This document shows, one piece after another, positions 1 to 8,371 of a stretch of DNA of 16,848 bases. The stretch lies in NCBI GenBank assembly GCA_031278115.1, contig JAITKZ010000052.1, positions 1 to 16,848 of the forward strand, given 5' to 3'. Position 1 is the stretch's first letter; every line of letters starts with the position of its first letter. The notes beneath the pieces were generated by a model. The model was given only the letters and a program-made list of their open reading frames with translations, did not search any database and was not told the origin of the DNA. A program made the translations under genes and the position numbers. The stretch is from Endomicrobium sp. (GTDB taxonomy: Bacteria; Elusimicrobiota; Endomicrobiia; Endomicrobiales; Endomicrobiaceae).

Positions 1-191
1 GAGAGTTATTTTAGGTACTTTGTTAAAGAAGCAAATAATGCCATTTTTTCAAATGGCACAAACTGTATTTCTTATAATAACGATGCTCAAAAGTTAGATA
101 TTGAAAATGTAGATATGGTTTATTTTGACACCCCATACATATCAAGTAAAGGTGTCGGCACGGATTATTTAGACTTTTATCATTTTCTTGA

Positions 192-222
192 AGGCATAGC
201 CGACTATTCAAATTGGGGGGGG
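192..222 (+). repeat. 31-base direct repeat, copy 1, ending in a G8 tract
   Basis: This stretch is identical to 252-282, exactly 60 bases downstream. It encodes the GIADYSNWGG part of the methyltransferase and ends in eight consecutive G. Long G runs are rare in this AT-rich window. The flanking bases on both sides differ between the copies, so this is not a simple 60-base tandem duplication. Confidence 0.9.
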
Positions 223-251
223 CTGCAGAGCGCTATAAAATAACCATTAAT

Positions 252-285
252 AGGCATAGCCGACTATTCAAATTGGGGGGGGGGG
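252..285 (+). repeat. 31-base direct repeat, copy 2, extended to a G11 tract, within a 40-base insertion
   Basis: This copy repeats 192-222 and its G run is three bases longer (275-285). It sits between two AATAG pentamers (249-253 and 289-293). Removing 40 bases (254-293) joins the upstream IT-INR codons directly to NYKHIPIKRDG and, with one more G in the first tract, rebuilds one continuous methyltransferase frame. The segment is therefore best read as a secondary insertion of locally copied DNA. An amplification or assembly chimera around the G run would look the same. Confidence 0.8.
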
Positions 286-561
286 ATAAATAGAAATTAT
301 AAACATATTCCGATTAAACGAGACGGCAAATGTCCTTGGACCGATAAAGATAATATCACAGCGGAATTTGAAAAATTAATTAAAAAATATCAAAATTCAA
401 AAATTGTGATTTCGTATCGTAATGACGGAATACCAAGTATTGAAAAATTACATGAAATTTTGAGCAAATATAAAGATATTGTCTATGAAGTTTATAGCCG
501 AGATTACAAATACGCTTTATCAAATTCTGACACAAAAGAAGTGTTAATTATTGGTTTATAG

Positions 562-798
562 CTCATTTATCTAATTCAAAGAAGGTACACAATACACAAA
601 GATGACTCAACATAATATAAGAATGTATGCTTAAAATCTCTTTTAGCGTTTTTTGTTGGCATATATAGCACTTGTAGTTTTTGCTCAAAAATCAGTAAAT
701 CTTACAATCGTTAATCTAAAAAAATCTTGATACTATTCTTTTGGTACTGGAACATAAATTCAAGCTACTAGGAAAAATATAGGAACACTTTGCAAGAA
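562..798. other. Non-coding spacer between methyltransferase remnant and def
   Basis: No sustained reading frame with coding character is visible on either strand, since stops are frequent in all six frames. A short plus-strand frame after 620 has a hydrophobic look (LLAFFVGIYSTCSF), but it has no credible start or ribosome site and soon ends. No RNA gene or clear hairpin-plus-T-run was recognised. It may be decayed sequence of the accessory region. Confidence 0.4.
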
Positions 799-828
799 TT
801 GAAAACCTTTCCGATAAAATGATAAAAT
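799..828 (+). promoter_or_regulatory. Candidate promoter for the def operon
   Basis: TTGAAA at 799-804 (5 of 6 to the -35 consensus) lies 18 bases before TAAAAT at 823-828 (5 of 6 to the -10). Transcription would start at about 835-837, at or next to the favoured def ATG at 837, which has no purine-rich ribosome site. This suggests a leaderless or nearly leaderless message. A second choice is TTGCAA 790-795 with GATAAA 813-818. AT-rich DNA yields such matches by chance. Confidence 0.3.
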
Positions 829-836
829 TGATAATT

Positions 837-1343
837 ATGGCAAAGCTAGAGATAAAAAAGTACGGCGATTCTGTTTTGAGAAAGAAGTCAGATTGGGTTC
901 AAAAAATTAGTAAAGATATAAAACGTCTTACTGAAGATATGCTTGAAACAATGTATTCGTCGCGCGGTTTGGGCTTGGCTGCTCCTCAAGTAGGAATTTC
1001 TTTAAGGGTATGTGTTATTGACGTTGATCCTGATAAAAAATTGCCACTGGTTATGGTAAATCCAAAAATAGCTTCTGGCAGCAATAAAATATTAGAGCAG
1101 GAAGGATGTTTGTCGCTCCCAGAGATTTTTGCCGAGGTAAAACGTTTTTCTAATATTGTGGCAGAATATACGGATTTAGAAGGTAAAAATAAAACGATTG
1201 AAGCTGAAGGTCTTCTTGCAAGAGCGATTCAACACGAAATAGATCATTTGGACGCAAAAATTTTTATAGATTATCTTCCAGATTGGAAGAGAAAGAGCAT
1301 AGAAAAAGAAATAAAAAGAAGAAAAAAGAAAGGCGACTGGTGA
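837..1343 (+). CDS. def: Peptide deformylase
   Basis: The enzyme removes the N-formyl group from the initiator Met of nascent proteins; it is a metal hydrolase acting at the ribosome exit. At 168 residues it has all three family motifs: GLGLAAPQ (about 44-51), EGCLS (89-93, with the metal-binding Cys) and HEIDH (133-137, HExxH with two His ligands and the catalytic Glu). A start at 819 would add MIKLII. The 837 start (MAKLEIKKYGD) matches the usual N-terminus. Neither has a clear ribosome site, and a candidate promoter just upstream points to leaderless translation from 837. The C-terminus is Lys/Arg-rich, as is common. It overlaps fmt by four bases, and the two genes are functionally paired: Fmt adds the formyl group that Def removes. 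Confidence 0.95.
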   Translation: MAKLEIKKYGDSVLRKKSDWVQKISKDIKRLTEDMLETMYSSRGLGLAAPQVGISLRVCVIDVDPDKKLPLVMVNPKIASGSNKILEQEGCLSLPEIFAEVKRFSNIVAEYTDLEGKNKTIEAEGLLARAIQHEIDHLDAKIFIDYLPDWKRKSIEKEIKRRKKKGDW

Positions 1344-2278
1344 AAATTTTATTTTTTGGCACAGCTCAAATTTCTAAAACTTACCTTGAAGCATTGCATA
1401 ATGGTGCCAATGAAATTTTTGTTGTAACTATGCCTGATAAGCCTGCTTTAAGAGGGCAAAGATTTACTCCGCCTGCGGTAAAAATTTATTCACTGGAAAA
1501 CAATATAAAATTTATTCAGCCTAAAAATTTTGTGTCTGAAGTTATTGAAGAGTTAAGGAATTTTAACGCTGACGCTGGCATAGCTGTCGCTTATGGAAAG
1601 CTTCTTCCTGAAAGGGTTTTTAATCTGCCAAAATATAAAACTTTCAATATTCATTTTTCCCTTCTTCCAAAGTACAGAGGGGCAGCACCAGTACAATATG
1701 CGCTGCTTAACGGAGAGACTGAAACAGGAGTAACATCTTTTTATATTGAAAAAGGGCTTGATACGGGTGATATTCTTATTCAAAAGAAACTTTTTATAGA
1801 AGAAAAAGATAACTCTGAAACTTTATTTAATAAACTTGTTCCTTTGGGAATAAAAGCTATGAACGAAACTTTAGAATTATTTCGTTCAGACAAGACAGCG
1901 GGCAAGCCACAAGTTGGCGAACCGACTTTTTCTCCGGCTTTTAAAAAAGAAAAAGGACATATAGACTGGAACAAAAAAGTGAGCGATATATACAATCAGT
2001 TTAGAGGATTGCATCTTTGGCCTGGCATATATTCGGTTGTTTCTAAAGGAACACTTAAAGGCAAAAGAATTAAATTTATAGATATTGAAATATTTGACAC
2101 TGATTCTAAAAACAAAGATTTTGGAGTAGTTTCATCAATAGAAAAAGACAAGGGATTTGTTGTTTCGTGTTTGAAAGGTAAAATTTTAGTTTCAAAAGTA
2201 CAACCTGAAAGCAAGCCTATAATGTCTGCTTGGTCGTTTATTCAAGGTGGACAGTTAGTAATAGGCGATAAATTCTAA
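1340..2278 (+). CDS. fmt: Methionyl-tRNA formyltransferase
   Basis: This enzyme transfers a formyl group from 10-formyl-tetrahydrofolate to Met-tRNA(fMet) for translation initiation. The N-terminus VKILFFGTAQIS forms the first Rossmann strand. FNIHFSLLPKYRGAAPVQ carries the family's HxSLLPxYRGxxP motif, followed by GLDTGDIL. A C-terminal OB-like domain starts near the IDWNKKVSDIYNQFRGLHLWPG region. The start is GTG at 1340, inside the def stop (GTGA overlap), with AAAGG at 1329-1333. This gives 312 residues, typical for the family. An upstream ATG at 1283 would add a Lys-rich stretch that is only def read in another frame. Translation is probably coupled to def. Confidence 0.95.
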   Translation: MKILFFGTAQISKTYLEALHNGANEIFVVTMPDKPALRGQRFTPPAVKIYSLENNIKFIQPKNFVSEVIEELRNFNADAGIAVAYGKLLPERVFNLPKYKTFNIHFSLLPKYRGAAPVQYALLNGETETGVTSFYIEKGLDTGDILIQKKLFIEEKDNSETLFNKLVPLGIKAMNETLELFRSDKTAGKPQVGEPTFSPAFKKEKGHIDWNKKVSDIYNQFRGLHLWPGIYSVVSKGTLKGKRIKFIDIEIFDTDSKNKDFGVVSSIEKDKGFVVSCLKGKILVSKVQPESKPIMSAWSFIQGGQLVIGDKF

Positions 2279-2299
2279 TTTTGTAATAAGGAGATTCAT

Positions 2300-2617
2300 A
2301 TGGCAATTGAAATAAACGAGACTAATTTTGAGAAAGAAGTATTATCCTCTGATAAACCTGTGCTTGTTGATTTTTGGGCGCCGTGGTGCGGTCCTTGCAA
2401 GATGCTTTCTCCTGTTATTGAAGAGATTGCTTCTAAATACAACGGGAAAGCTAAGGTATTCAAAGTAAATACTGATGAAAATATGTCCTTTTCCACAAAA
2501 TTCCAAATAACGTCAATCCCGTGTCTAATACTATTTAAAAACGGCGAGGTTTTGCAAAAAATAGTTGGATTTAGACCTAAAGGCGACATAGAGAAACTTA
2601 TAGATTCCGCTCTTTAG
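2300..2617 (+). CDS. trxA: Thioredoxin
   Basis: A cytoplasmic thiol-disulfide reductant of 105 residues, the normal thioredoxin length. VDFWAPWCGPCKML (about 23-36) contains the WCGPC active site with Cys30 and Cys33. ITSIPCLILFKNGE contains the cis-Pro loop. The residue after the cis-Pro is Cys rather than the usual Thr, which places a third Cys close to the active site; this is a small oddity. AAGGAG at 2288-2293 lies six bases before the ATG. The next gene is thioredoxin reductase, so the redox pair is made together in the def-coaE operon. Confidence 0.96.
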   Translation: MAIEINETNFEKEVLSSDKPVLVDFWAPWCGPCKMLSPVIEEIASKYNGKAKVFKVNTDENMSFSTKFQITSIPCLILFKNGEVLQKIVGFRPKGDIEKLIDSAL

Positions 2618-2636
2618 GAATTAAAAAGGAAAAATT

Positions 2637-3545
2637 ATGTTATATGATGTTGTAATAGTTGGCGGCGGTCCAGCAGGATTGTCTGCTGCAATTTATTCGT
2701 CAAGAGCCAGACTTAAAACATTGCTTATAGAGAAAAAAGGTTGCGGTGGTCAAATGACTGTAACTGACTTGCTTGAAAATTACCCCGGATTTAACGGAGG
2801 TATCAATGGTTTTGATTTGGCTGTTAAGCTTGAAACCCAAGCAAGAGATTTTGGTGCAGAAATAGTTTATGACGAAGTTACGGAAATTAAAAATGGCTCC
2901 GGGAAAAAAGTTGTAACTACAAATTCTGTTTACGAGTCAAAAACTGTTATTATAGCTGCAGGAACCCATGTAAAAGAAATGAATATTCCTGGTGAAGCTA
3001 AACTTATAGGCAGAGGTGTATCTTTTTGTGCAACTTGTGATGCTCCTTTTTATGGAGAGAAAGAAGTTTTGGTTGTAGGTGGTGGAGACTCTGCAATACA
3101 AGAATCTATATATTTAGCAAAATTCGCAAAGAAAGTTACTATTTTACATAGAAGAAACGAGTTAAGAGCGACAAAGATTTTACAGGAAAGAATGCTATCT
3201 TATCCGAATATATCTGTTATGTATAATACGTTTCCAAAGGAAATTATTGGCGAAGAACGTATAGAAAAAGTAGTTATAACAGATTTAGAAACAAATCAGG
3301 ACAAATATTTGAAAGTTGACGGGATTTTTGTGTTTATAGGGCTTGTTCCAAACACTCAGTTTGTTACTGGGGTAGATTTTGATGAACATGGATACATTAT
3401 AAGTGATGAAGACATGCGTACTTGTGCTGATGGAATTTTTGCCTGTGGGGATATAAGACAAAAACATCTTAGACAAGTTGTTACAGCGGCTTCAGATGGT
3501 GCTCAGGCGGCGGTCAGCGCCGGGCATTACATAGACAATTTATGA
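2637..3545 (+). CDS. trxB: Thioredoxin-disulfide reductase (FAD, NADPH)
   Basis: This flavoenzyme reduces thioredoxin with NADPH. At 302 residues it is of the low-molecular-weight type. Visible in order are the FAD-binding VVIVGGGPAGLSAA at the N-terminus, the redox-active CATCD (Cys131 and Cys134), the second dinucleotide fold VLVVGGGDSA, HRRNELRA (the HRRxxxR pattern that binds the NADPH 2'-phosphate), and the C-terminal FAD motif GIFACGDIR. AAAAAGGA at 2623-2630 precedes the ATG. The gene follows trxA by 19 bases and overlaps polA by four (ATGA). Nothing suggests the ferredoxin-dependent variant. Confidence 0.96.
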   Translation: MLYDVVIVGGGPAGLSAAIYSSRARLKTLLIEKKGCGGQMTVTDLLENYPGFNGGINGFDLAVKLETQARDFGAEIVYDEVTEIKNGSGKKVVTTNSVYESKTVIIAAGTHVKEMNIPGEAKLIGRGVSFCATCDAPFYGEKEVLVVGGGDSAIQESIYLAKFAKKVTILHRRNELRATKILQERMLSYPNISVMYNTFPKEIIGEERIEKVVITDLETNQDKYLKVDGIFVFIGLVPNTQFVTGVDFDEHGYIISDEDMRTCADGIFACGDIRQKHLRQVVTAASDGAQAAVSAGHYIDNL

Positions 3546-6271
3546 AAAAATTTTTTATTTTAGACGGCAATGCGTACATTCATAGAGCCTATCATGCTTT
3601 GCCTTCATTATCCACATCAAATAATCAGCAAGTTAACGCTGTTTATGGTTTTATCAGGCTGTTACTTAAAATCAAAAGCATTTTCACTCCTGACTATATT
3701 GCGGTTTGTTTTGATTATCCTTCAAAAAATTTTAGGCATGAAATATTTAAAGAATACAAAGCTAACAGAAGACCTTTGGATGAAGCTCTTATCAGCCAGA
3801 TGCCTTTGGCAAGGGAAGCTGTTGACGCATTGAGTATTTCTAAAGTGGAAATTCAAGGTTATGAAGCTGATGATTTAATAGCAACCATAGTAAAGCATAA
3901 TAAAGAAAACTCGGTTCAAACTGTAATTGTAACAGGTGACAAAGATATGTTGCAGCTGACTGAAGATGAAAATGTTTTAGTTTGGAATGACTCTAAAGAC
4001 ATAATGTACGATACAAAAAAGGTTGAAGAAAAGTACGGTGTTAAGCCAAATCAACTTCTTGACATTTTTGCTTTGATTGGCGACGCGACTGATAATGTGC
4101 CTGGCATAAAAGGAATAGGCGAGAAAACGGCAGTAAAGCTTCTAAAAGAATATGGATTCCTTAAGAATATATTGAAAAATGCAGGCTCAATAAAAGGCAA
4201 TATTGGAAAATTGTTGCAACAGGGCAAAGATAATGCCGAGCTTAGCAAAAAGTTGATAGAACTTAATTTTAATGTTCCTTTAGATTACAAATTAAATAAT
4301 TTTGAAAACAAAGATTTGGATGTAGAGAAAGCAGTTTCTTTTTTTGAAAAGTATGAATTTAAAAGTCTTGTGGACAAATATTCTGGTAAAAATAAAGATT
4401 CTCAAAAAATTGAACATAAAACAAATAGAATTTTTGAAAATAAAGAACTTAATTTTAATGGCTTTTCGCAAGATAATTTAAAATTTGAGATAGTAACTTC
4501 TACAGCAAGAGCTTTAGAAGTTATGGGTATCATAAAAGATGCGGGTGAGTTTTCTTTAAAGACAATAGGGTCTGATACGGATTCTTTGAAAGCCAAGATT
4601 GTCGGCGTGTCTGTGTGCGTCAATAAAGAATCTTTTTATTTCCCGATAGGACATAACGATTTAACCTTTATACAGATATCGTTAGATGAATTTATGAAAG
4701 TATTTGCTCCTGTTTTTACTTCTAATGCAATAAAAAAAATCGGACATGATTTAAAGCAAGAAAGAAATATATATAAAATGTTGCAAGTTATTCCAAATAA
4801 TATTTATTTTGACACCATGCTTGCGTCTTATTGTTTGGATCCAGCAAAATCCCACAAAATTGAAAATTTATCAAGGGAATATCTAAACTTTGAACTAGAC
4901 GGTATAAACTTTAACGGAAAAGGCATAAAAATTTTTTCTTTTGCCGATTTGCCGATTGAACATGTTGCTAAATATGCAAACTCATTTTCGGCTGTAGATT
5001 TTGCTCTTTACAAAATATTTGAAACTCAAATAAAAGAAAAGAATCTTGCCAACCTTTTCTTTAATATGGAAATGCCTTTGGTTGAAATTCTTTCAGAAAT
5101 GGAAATAGCAGGCATAAAGATAGACGCTTCTTTCTTGAGAGCATTTAATGAAAGAATTGTCTCCGAATTAAAGCATGTTGAAAATAATATATACAAGATG
5201 TCAGACAAAGAATTTAATATAAATTCGCCAAAGCAACTTGCCCACGTAATGTTTGAAAAACTAAATCTTCCTGTAATAAAAAAGACGAAAACGGGGTATT
5301 CTACGGATGAAAGCGTTTTATTGGAACTTTCATCTTACGAATTTCCTTCAGAAGTTTTAAAATACAGAGAACTTCAAAAATTAAAAAGTACATATATAGA
5401 TCCTATAAATAATTATTGCGCTTACTCTGGAGATAGAATACACACAGTTTTTAATCAAGCTGTAACAGCTACGGGAAGATTGTCTTCAACAGATCCTAAT
5501 CTGCAGAATATTCCTATAAAGTCCACTTATGGCAGGGAATTTAGAAAAGCATTTATTCCTGAATCAGGGAAAATTTTTGTATCAGCCGACTATTCCCAAA
5601 TTGACTTGAGGGTTTTAGCTCATATTTCAAGAGATAAAAAACTTATTGACGCGTTTAATGAAGGCGTAGATATTCATGCCGCTACAGCAAGGGAAATATT
5701 TAATATAGAAAAATCCGAGATTTTACCTGACAGTTTAAGAAACGCGGCAAAATCCATAAATTTTGGCATAGTTTACGGAATATCGCCTTTTGGTCTTTCA
5801 AAACAGTTGAATATACCTGTTGCTAAAGCCAAAGAGTATATTGACGGATACCTTGAAAAATACAAAGGTGTAAAAACTTGGATGAAACTTATAGTAGAGC
5901 AGGCTTTAAACGACGGATATGTTACTACTATTACAGGGAGAGTAAGATATATATCGGAGTTTCATTCATCTAATGTTCAGGTAAGAAATGCTGGCGAAAG
6001 AATGACATTAAATACTCCCATTCAAGGCAGTTCTGCAGATATAATAAAAATTGCAATGATAGATATATATAATGAAGTTAAAATTAAAGGTTATAAATCT
6101 TTAATGATTTTGCAGGTTCACGATGATCTTCTTCTTGAGGTTCCTCTTGAGGAGAAGGAAGCTATAATCTCAGTTATAAAAGATAAGATGGAAAATGCGG
6201 TTAAATTAGATGTTCCACTACTTGTTGATGTCAAAATTGGATATAATTGGGGGGAGATGAAAAAGATATGA
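3542..6271 (+). CDS. polA: DNA polymerase I
   Basis: This is a repair and Okazaki-fragment polymerase of 909 residues. The 5' nuclease domain (about 1-280) has FILDGNAYIHRAYHALP, FDYPSKNFRHEIFKEYKANR, YEADDLIA, VTGDKDMLQL and GDATDNVPGIKGIGEKTA. The polymerase domain has ATGRLSSTDPNLQNIP, motif A DYSQIDLR (D683), motif B R733/K737/F741/Y745, and motif C VHDDLLLEV (D861-D862). The middle 3'-5' exonuclease-like domain (about 320-500) lacks the DxE motif: the strand reads FSLKTIGSD. It also has QER where the next catalytic Asp is expected, and no Asp at the usual fourth site. Proofreading is thus probably absent, as in several other bacterial Pol I enzymes. Motif A has Asp688 for the usual steric-gate Glu, and motif C has Asp862 for the usual Glu. 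It starts at the ATGA overlap with trxB. Confidence 0.96.
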   Translation: MKKFFILDGNAYIHRAYHALPSLSTSNNQQVNAVYGFIRLLLKIKSIFTPDYIAVCFDYPSKNFRHEIFKEYKANRRPLDEALISQMPLAREAVDALSISKVEIQGYEADDLIATIVKHNKENSVQTVIVTGDKDMLQLTEDENVLVWNDSKDIMYDTKKVEEKYGVKPNQLLDIFALIGDATDNVPGIKGIGEKTAVKLLKEYGFLKNILKNAGSIKGNIGKLLQQGKDNAELSKKLIELNFNVPLDYKLNNFENKDLDVEKAVSFFEKYEFKSLVDKYSGKNKDSQKIEHKTNRIFENKELNFNGFSQDNLKFEIVTSTARALEVMGIIKDAGEFSLKTIGSDTDSLKAKIVGVSVCVNKESFYFPIGHNDLTFIQISLDEFMKVFAPVFTSNAIKKIGHDLKQERNIYKMLQVIPNNIYFDTMLASYCLDPAKSHKIENLSREYLNFELDGINFNGKGIKIFSFADLPIEHVAKYANSFSAVDFALYKIFETQIKEKNLANLFFNMEMPLVEILSEMEIAGIKIDASFLRAFNERIVSELKHVENNIYKMSDKEFNINSPKQLAHVMFEKLNLPVIKKTKTGYSTDESVLLELSSYEFPSEVLKYRELQKLKSTYIDPINNYCAYSGDRIHTVFNQAVTATGRLSSTDPNLQNIPIKSTYGREFRKAFIPESGKIFVSADYSQIDLRVLAHISRDKKLIDAFNEGVDIHAATAREIFNIEKSEILPDSLRNAAKSINFGIVYGISPFGLSKQLNIPVAKAKEYIDGYLEKYKGVKTWMKLIVEQALNDGYVTTITGRVRYISEFHSSNVQVRNAGERMTLNTPIQGSSADIIKIAMIDIYNEVKIKGYKSLMILQVHDDLLLEVPLEEKEAIISVIKDKMENAVKLDVPLLVDVKIGYNWGEMKKI

Positions 6272-6864
6272 TAATAGGTTTGACAGGCGGCATAGCATCT
6301 GGCAAAAGCGAAAGTGCTAAATATTTTGAGGAGTTAGGTGCCTTTTGCATAGATGCGGATGCTGTTGCAAAAGAACTTACTTGCAAAAACAAACCAGCTT
6401 TGCAAGAAATTGCAAATGTTTTTGGATACGATATTTTATCTTTAGAGGGGACTCTAAACAGGAAAAAGCTTGCTGACATAATTTTTTCCGATGTCAGTTC
6501 TAAGTTGAAAGTTGATGAAATTCTTCATGCTCGTATAATTTCTCGTATAAACGAAATCATTTCAAAAGAAATTGCGGGGAAAAAAGTTATAGTTGTTAAT
6601 GCTCCTCTTCTTTTTGAAACAGGCTTAGACAAAGTTTGCGATAAAATTGTTACGATTAAGATTCCTTATGATATTCAAGCTGAACGTTTGGCGCATCGCG
6701 ACGGATTAAACGATGATGAAATAAAAAAAAGAATAGCTTCCCAAATGCCTATGGAAGAAAAAATTAAACTTTCCGATTTTGTAGTAGATAACTCGGGTTC
6801 TAAAAGATCTCTGAAAAAAAAAATAGAAAACATATATGGATTATTGACATCTAATTTTAAATAA
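6268..6864 (+). CDS. coaE: Dephospho-CoA kinase
   Basis: This enzyme phosphorylates the 3'-hydroxyl of dephospho-CoA, the last step of coenzyme A synthesis. MIIGLTGGIASGKS holds the P-loop (residues 7-14), followed by ADAVAKEL and, further on, VVNAPLLFETGLDK, which are typical for the family. The length is 198 residues. The start at 6268 overlaps the polA stop as ATGA. A G6AGA stretch (6249-6257) within the polA end serves as a distant ribosome site. The polA-coaE pair is a common bacterial neighbour pair. This gene is the last of the def operon; 183 non-coding bases follow. Confidence 0.94.
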   Translation: MIIGLTGGIASGKSESAKYFEELGAFCIDADAVAKELTCKNKPALQEIANVFGYDILSLEGTLNRKKLADIIFSDVSSKLKVDEILHARIISRINEIISKEIAGKKVIVVNAPLLFETGLDKVCDKIVTIKIPYDIQAERLAHRDGLNDDEIKKRIASQMPMEEKIKLSDFVVDNSGSKRSLKKKIENIYGLLTSNFK

Positions 6865-6988
6865 TGATAGTATTCCATCACGTTGTTATCGTACTAATAT
6901 CTTTTTACACAAGCCAAAAAACAAGCGAAATAAATCAAATCAGTGGTAGGTAATGGAACTCAAACTACGCTATTCTTTAAAAATTTTT

Positions 6989-6994
6989 TATAAT
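6989..6994 (+). promoter_or_regulatory. Candidate -10 element upstream of rho
   Basis: A perfect TATAAT stands at 6989-6994 in the spacer after coaE. No good -35 lies 16-18 bases upstream. A second possible -10, TATAGT, lies at 7016-7021. Either would give rho its own transcript. The first would leave a leader of about 45 bases before ATG 7048. The region 6865-6985 shows no gene and no convincing terminator. Confidence 0.35.
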
Positions 6995-7047
6995 TCTCTT
7001 TTAATTAATTTGTTGTATAGTGTTTTGGACTCCGAGGGGGCGAGTTA

Positions 7048-8337
7048 ATGGAAAAAGATAAATCTAGGAACATGTCAGTTTTGTCTAAACTAACAATGAC
7101 AGAGCTGATAGAGACGGCAAAAAAGCTTAACCTTGACGGTGTTGCAGGTTTAAGAAAACAGGAATTGATAGCTAAAATTTTTGAGGTACAGTCAAAAGAG
7201 AATAAACTAGTTTATGATGAAGGCGTTTTAGAAATTTTACCTGATGGATTTGGATTTTTGAGATCTCCAGACTATAACTATCTGCCAGGTCCGGATGATA
7301 TTTATATTTCTCCATCTCAGATAAAGAAATTTGCTTTAAGAAAAGGCGATACTGTAGCTGGATATGTTCGACCTCCACAGGCTCAGTCGGAAAGGTATTT
7401 TGCTTTGCTTCAAGTTAAATCAATCAACGGACAGGAGAACTTGGAAGGTATAAGAGACAGAACTTTATTTGATAATTTGACACCTTTATATCCTAATGAG
7501 AAGATTGTTCTTGAGACAAAAAAAGAAGAAGTGTCCACAAGAGTTATTGACATACTAATACCCATAGGAAAAGGTCAGAGAGTGCTTGTTAATGCCGCCC
7601 CAAGGAGTGGCAAAACTGTACTCTTGCAGAAAATAGCAAATGCAATTACTGAAAATAATCCAGATATAGTGCTTATGGTGTTGCTTATAGACGAGAGACC
7701 TGAAGAAGTTACCGACATGCAACGCTCTGTAAAGGGCGAGGTTATCTCTTCAACTTTTGACGAGCCATCAGACAGGCACATACAGGTTTCTGAGATGGTT
7801 ATAGAAAAAGCCAAAAGAATGGTTGAAAACGGCAAAGATATTGTGGTTCTTTTGGATTCTATTACCAGGCTTGCTAGAGCTTATAATACAGCTATGCCTT
7901 CAAGCGGAAGAGTTCTTTCAGGAGGATTAGACTCAAATGCTTTGCAGAGACCAAAAAGATTTTTTGGTGCGGCAAGAAACATTGAAGAAGGCGGCAGCTT
8001 AACGATAATAGGTACTGCTCTTGTTGAAACTGGTAGCCGAATGGACGATGTTATATTTGAAGAATTTAAAGGTACTGGTAATTGTGAAATTTATCTTGAC
8101 AGAAAGCTTGCCGATAGAAGAGTGTTTCCTGCTATAGATCTCTTGCGTTCAGGGACCAGAAAAGAGGAGCTTCTTTTAAATGAAGATGAAAAAAATAAAA
8201 TGTGGATACTGAGAAAATGGATGAATTCAATGAATTCTATAGAAGTTATGGAAGAATTAAGAAAAAGGCTTTTAAATTCAAAGTCTAATAAAGATTTCTT
8301 GAAACAAATGGAACTTTCAAGTATGGAAGGCTTGTAA
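7048..8337 (+). CDS. rho: Transcription termination factor Rho
   Basis: A hexameric RNA-dependent helicase that ends transcription. At 429 residues it has the usual compact length with no large insertion. In order: an N-terminal helical domain ([13 protein letters not shown], then [11 protein letters not shown]), a cold-shock-like RNA-binding domain ([15 protein letters not shown] to about residue 115), Walker A AAPRSGKT (183-190), [28 protein letters not shown] (Walker B), [13 protein letters not shown] (Q/R loop region), and [27 protein letters not shown] at 7034-7040 is a strong ribosome site seven bases before ATG 7048, which favours it over the internal ATG at codon 9. It appears monocistronic, bounded by a terminator at 8372. 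Confidence 0.97.
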   Translation: MEKDKSRNMSVLSKLTMTELIETAKKLNLDGVAGLRKQELIAKIFEVQSKENKLVYDEGVLEILPDGFGFLRSPDYNYLPGPDDIYISPSQIKKFALRKGDTVAGYVRPPQAQSERYFALLQVKSINGQENLEGIRDRTLFDNLTPLYPNEKIVLETKKEEVSTRVIDILIPIGKGQRVLVNAAPRSGKTVLLQKIANAITENNPDIVLMVLLIDERPEEVTDMQRSVKGEVISSTFDEPSDRHIQVSEMVIEKAKRMVENGKDIVVLLDSITRLARAYNTAMPSSGRVLSGGLDSNALQRPKRFFGAARNIEEGGSLTIIGTALVETGSRMDDVIFEEFKGTGNCEIYLDRKLADRRVFPAIDLLRSGTRKEELLLNEDEKNKMWILRKWMNSMNSIEVMEELRKRLLNSKSNKDFLKQMELSSMEGL

Positions 8338-8345
8338 AGATTTAG

Positions 8346-8351
8346 TATAAT
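8346..8351 (+). promoter_or_regulatory. Isolated -10-like TATAAT after the rho stop
   Basis: TTTAGTATAAT at 8341-8351 lies just after the rho stop and is repeated exactly upstream of comEC (14069-14079). If active, transcription would start near 8358 and meet the terminator hairpin at 8372 almost at once. The product would be a very short RNA, or read-through into the next operon. No -35 is seen at the right distance, so function is doubtful. Confidence 0.25.
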
Positions 8352-8371
8352 ATACATCACTTTAAAAAAGA

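Larger units (their letters stand above)
1..561 (+). pseudogene. D12-class adenine-specific DNA methyltransferase, C-terminal part, disrupted
   Basis: The reading frame enters from the left edge, so the N-terminal AdoMet-binding part lies outside the window. Frame 1 gives YFDTPYISSKG (about 118-150), a DPPY-type motif IV with Thr in second place, then DYLDFYHFLEG, and after a break HIPIKRDGKCPWTD, VISYRNDGIPSIEKL and YKYALSNSDTKEVLIIGL ending at TAG 559-561. This order matches D12-class N6-adenine methyltransferases of type II restriction-modification systems. The middle is broken: frame 1 meets TAA at 241-243, after a run of eight G at 215-222. With one extra G there, the frame would read AAERYKITINR. 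A 40-base insertion (one copy of AATAG plus a copy of the upstream sequence and a G11 run) then restores frame 1 with nonsense between. It is a decayed gene or a switched-off phase variant. No cognate endonuclease is visible in the window. The family call is firm; the specificity is unknown. Confidence 0.8.

Noticed and set aside
120..134. A 15-base exact match with 16229-16243 (TTATTTTGACACCCC), suggesting a second methyltransferase fragment at the right end.
   Set aside because: The flanking translation at the right end (DTPPCISG and after) does not continue like the D12 family, and the frame is short and closed upstream. It may be chance or a distant relic.
6865..6920. Possible terminator after coaE (GATAGTA and TAC-TAATATC before a T run).
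   Set aside because: The stem needs a bulge and a loop of about 20 bases and is AT-rich; it is too weak to call.
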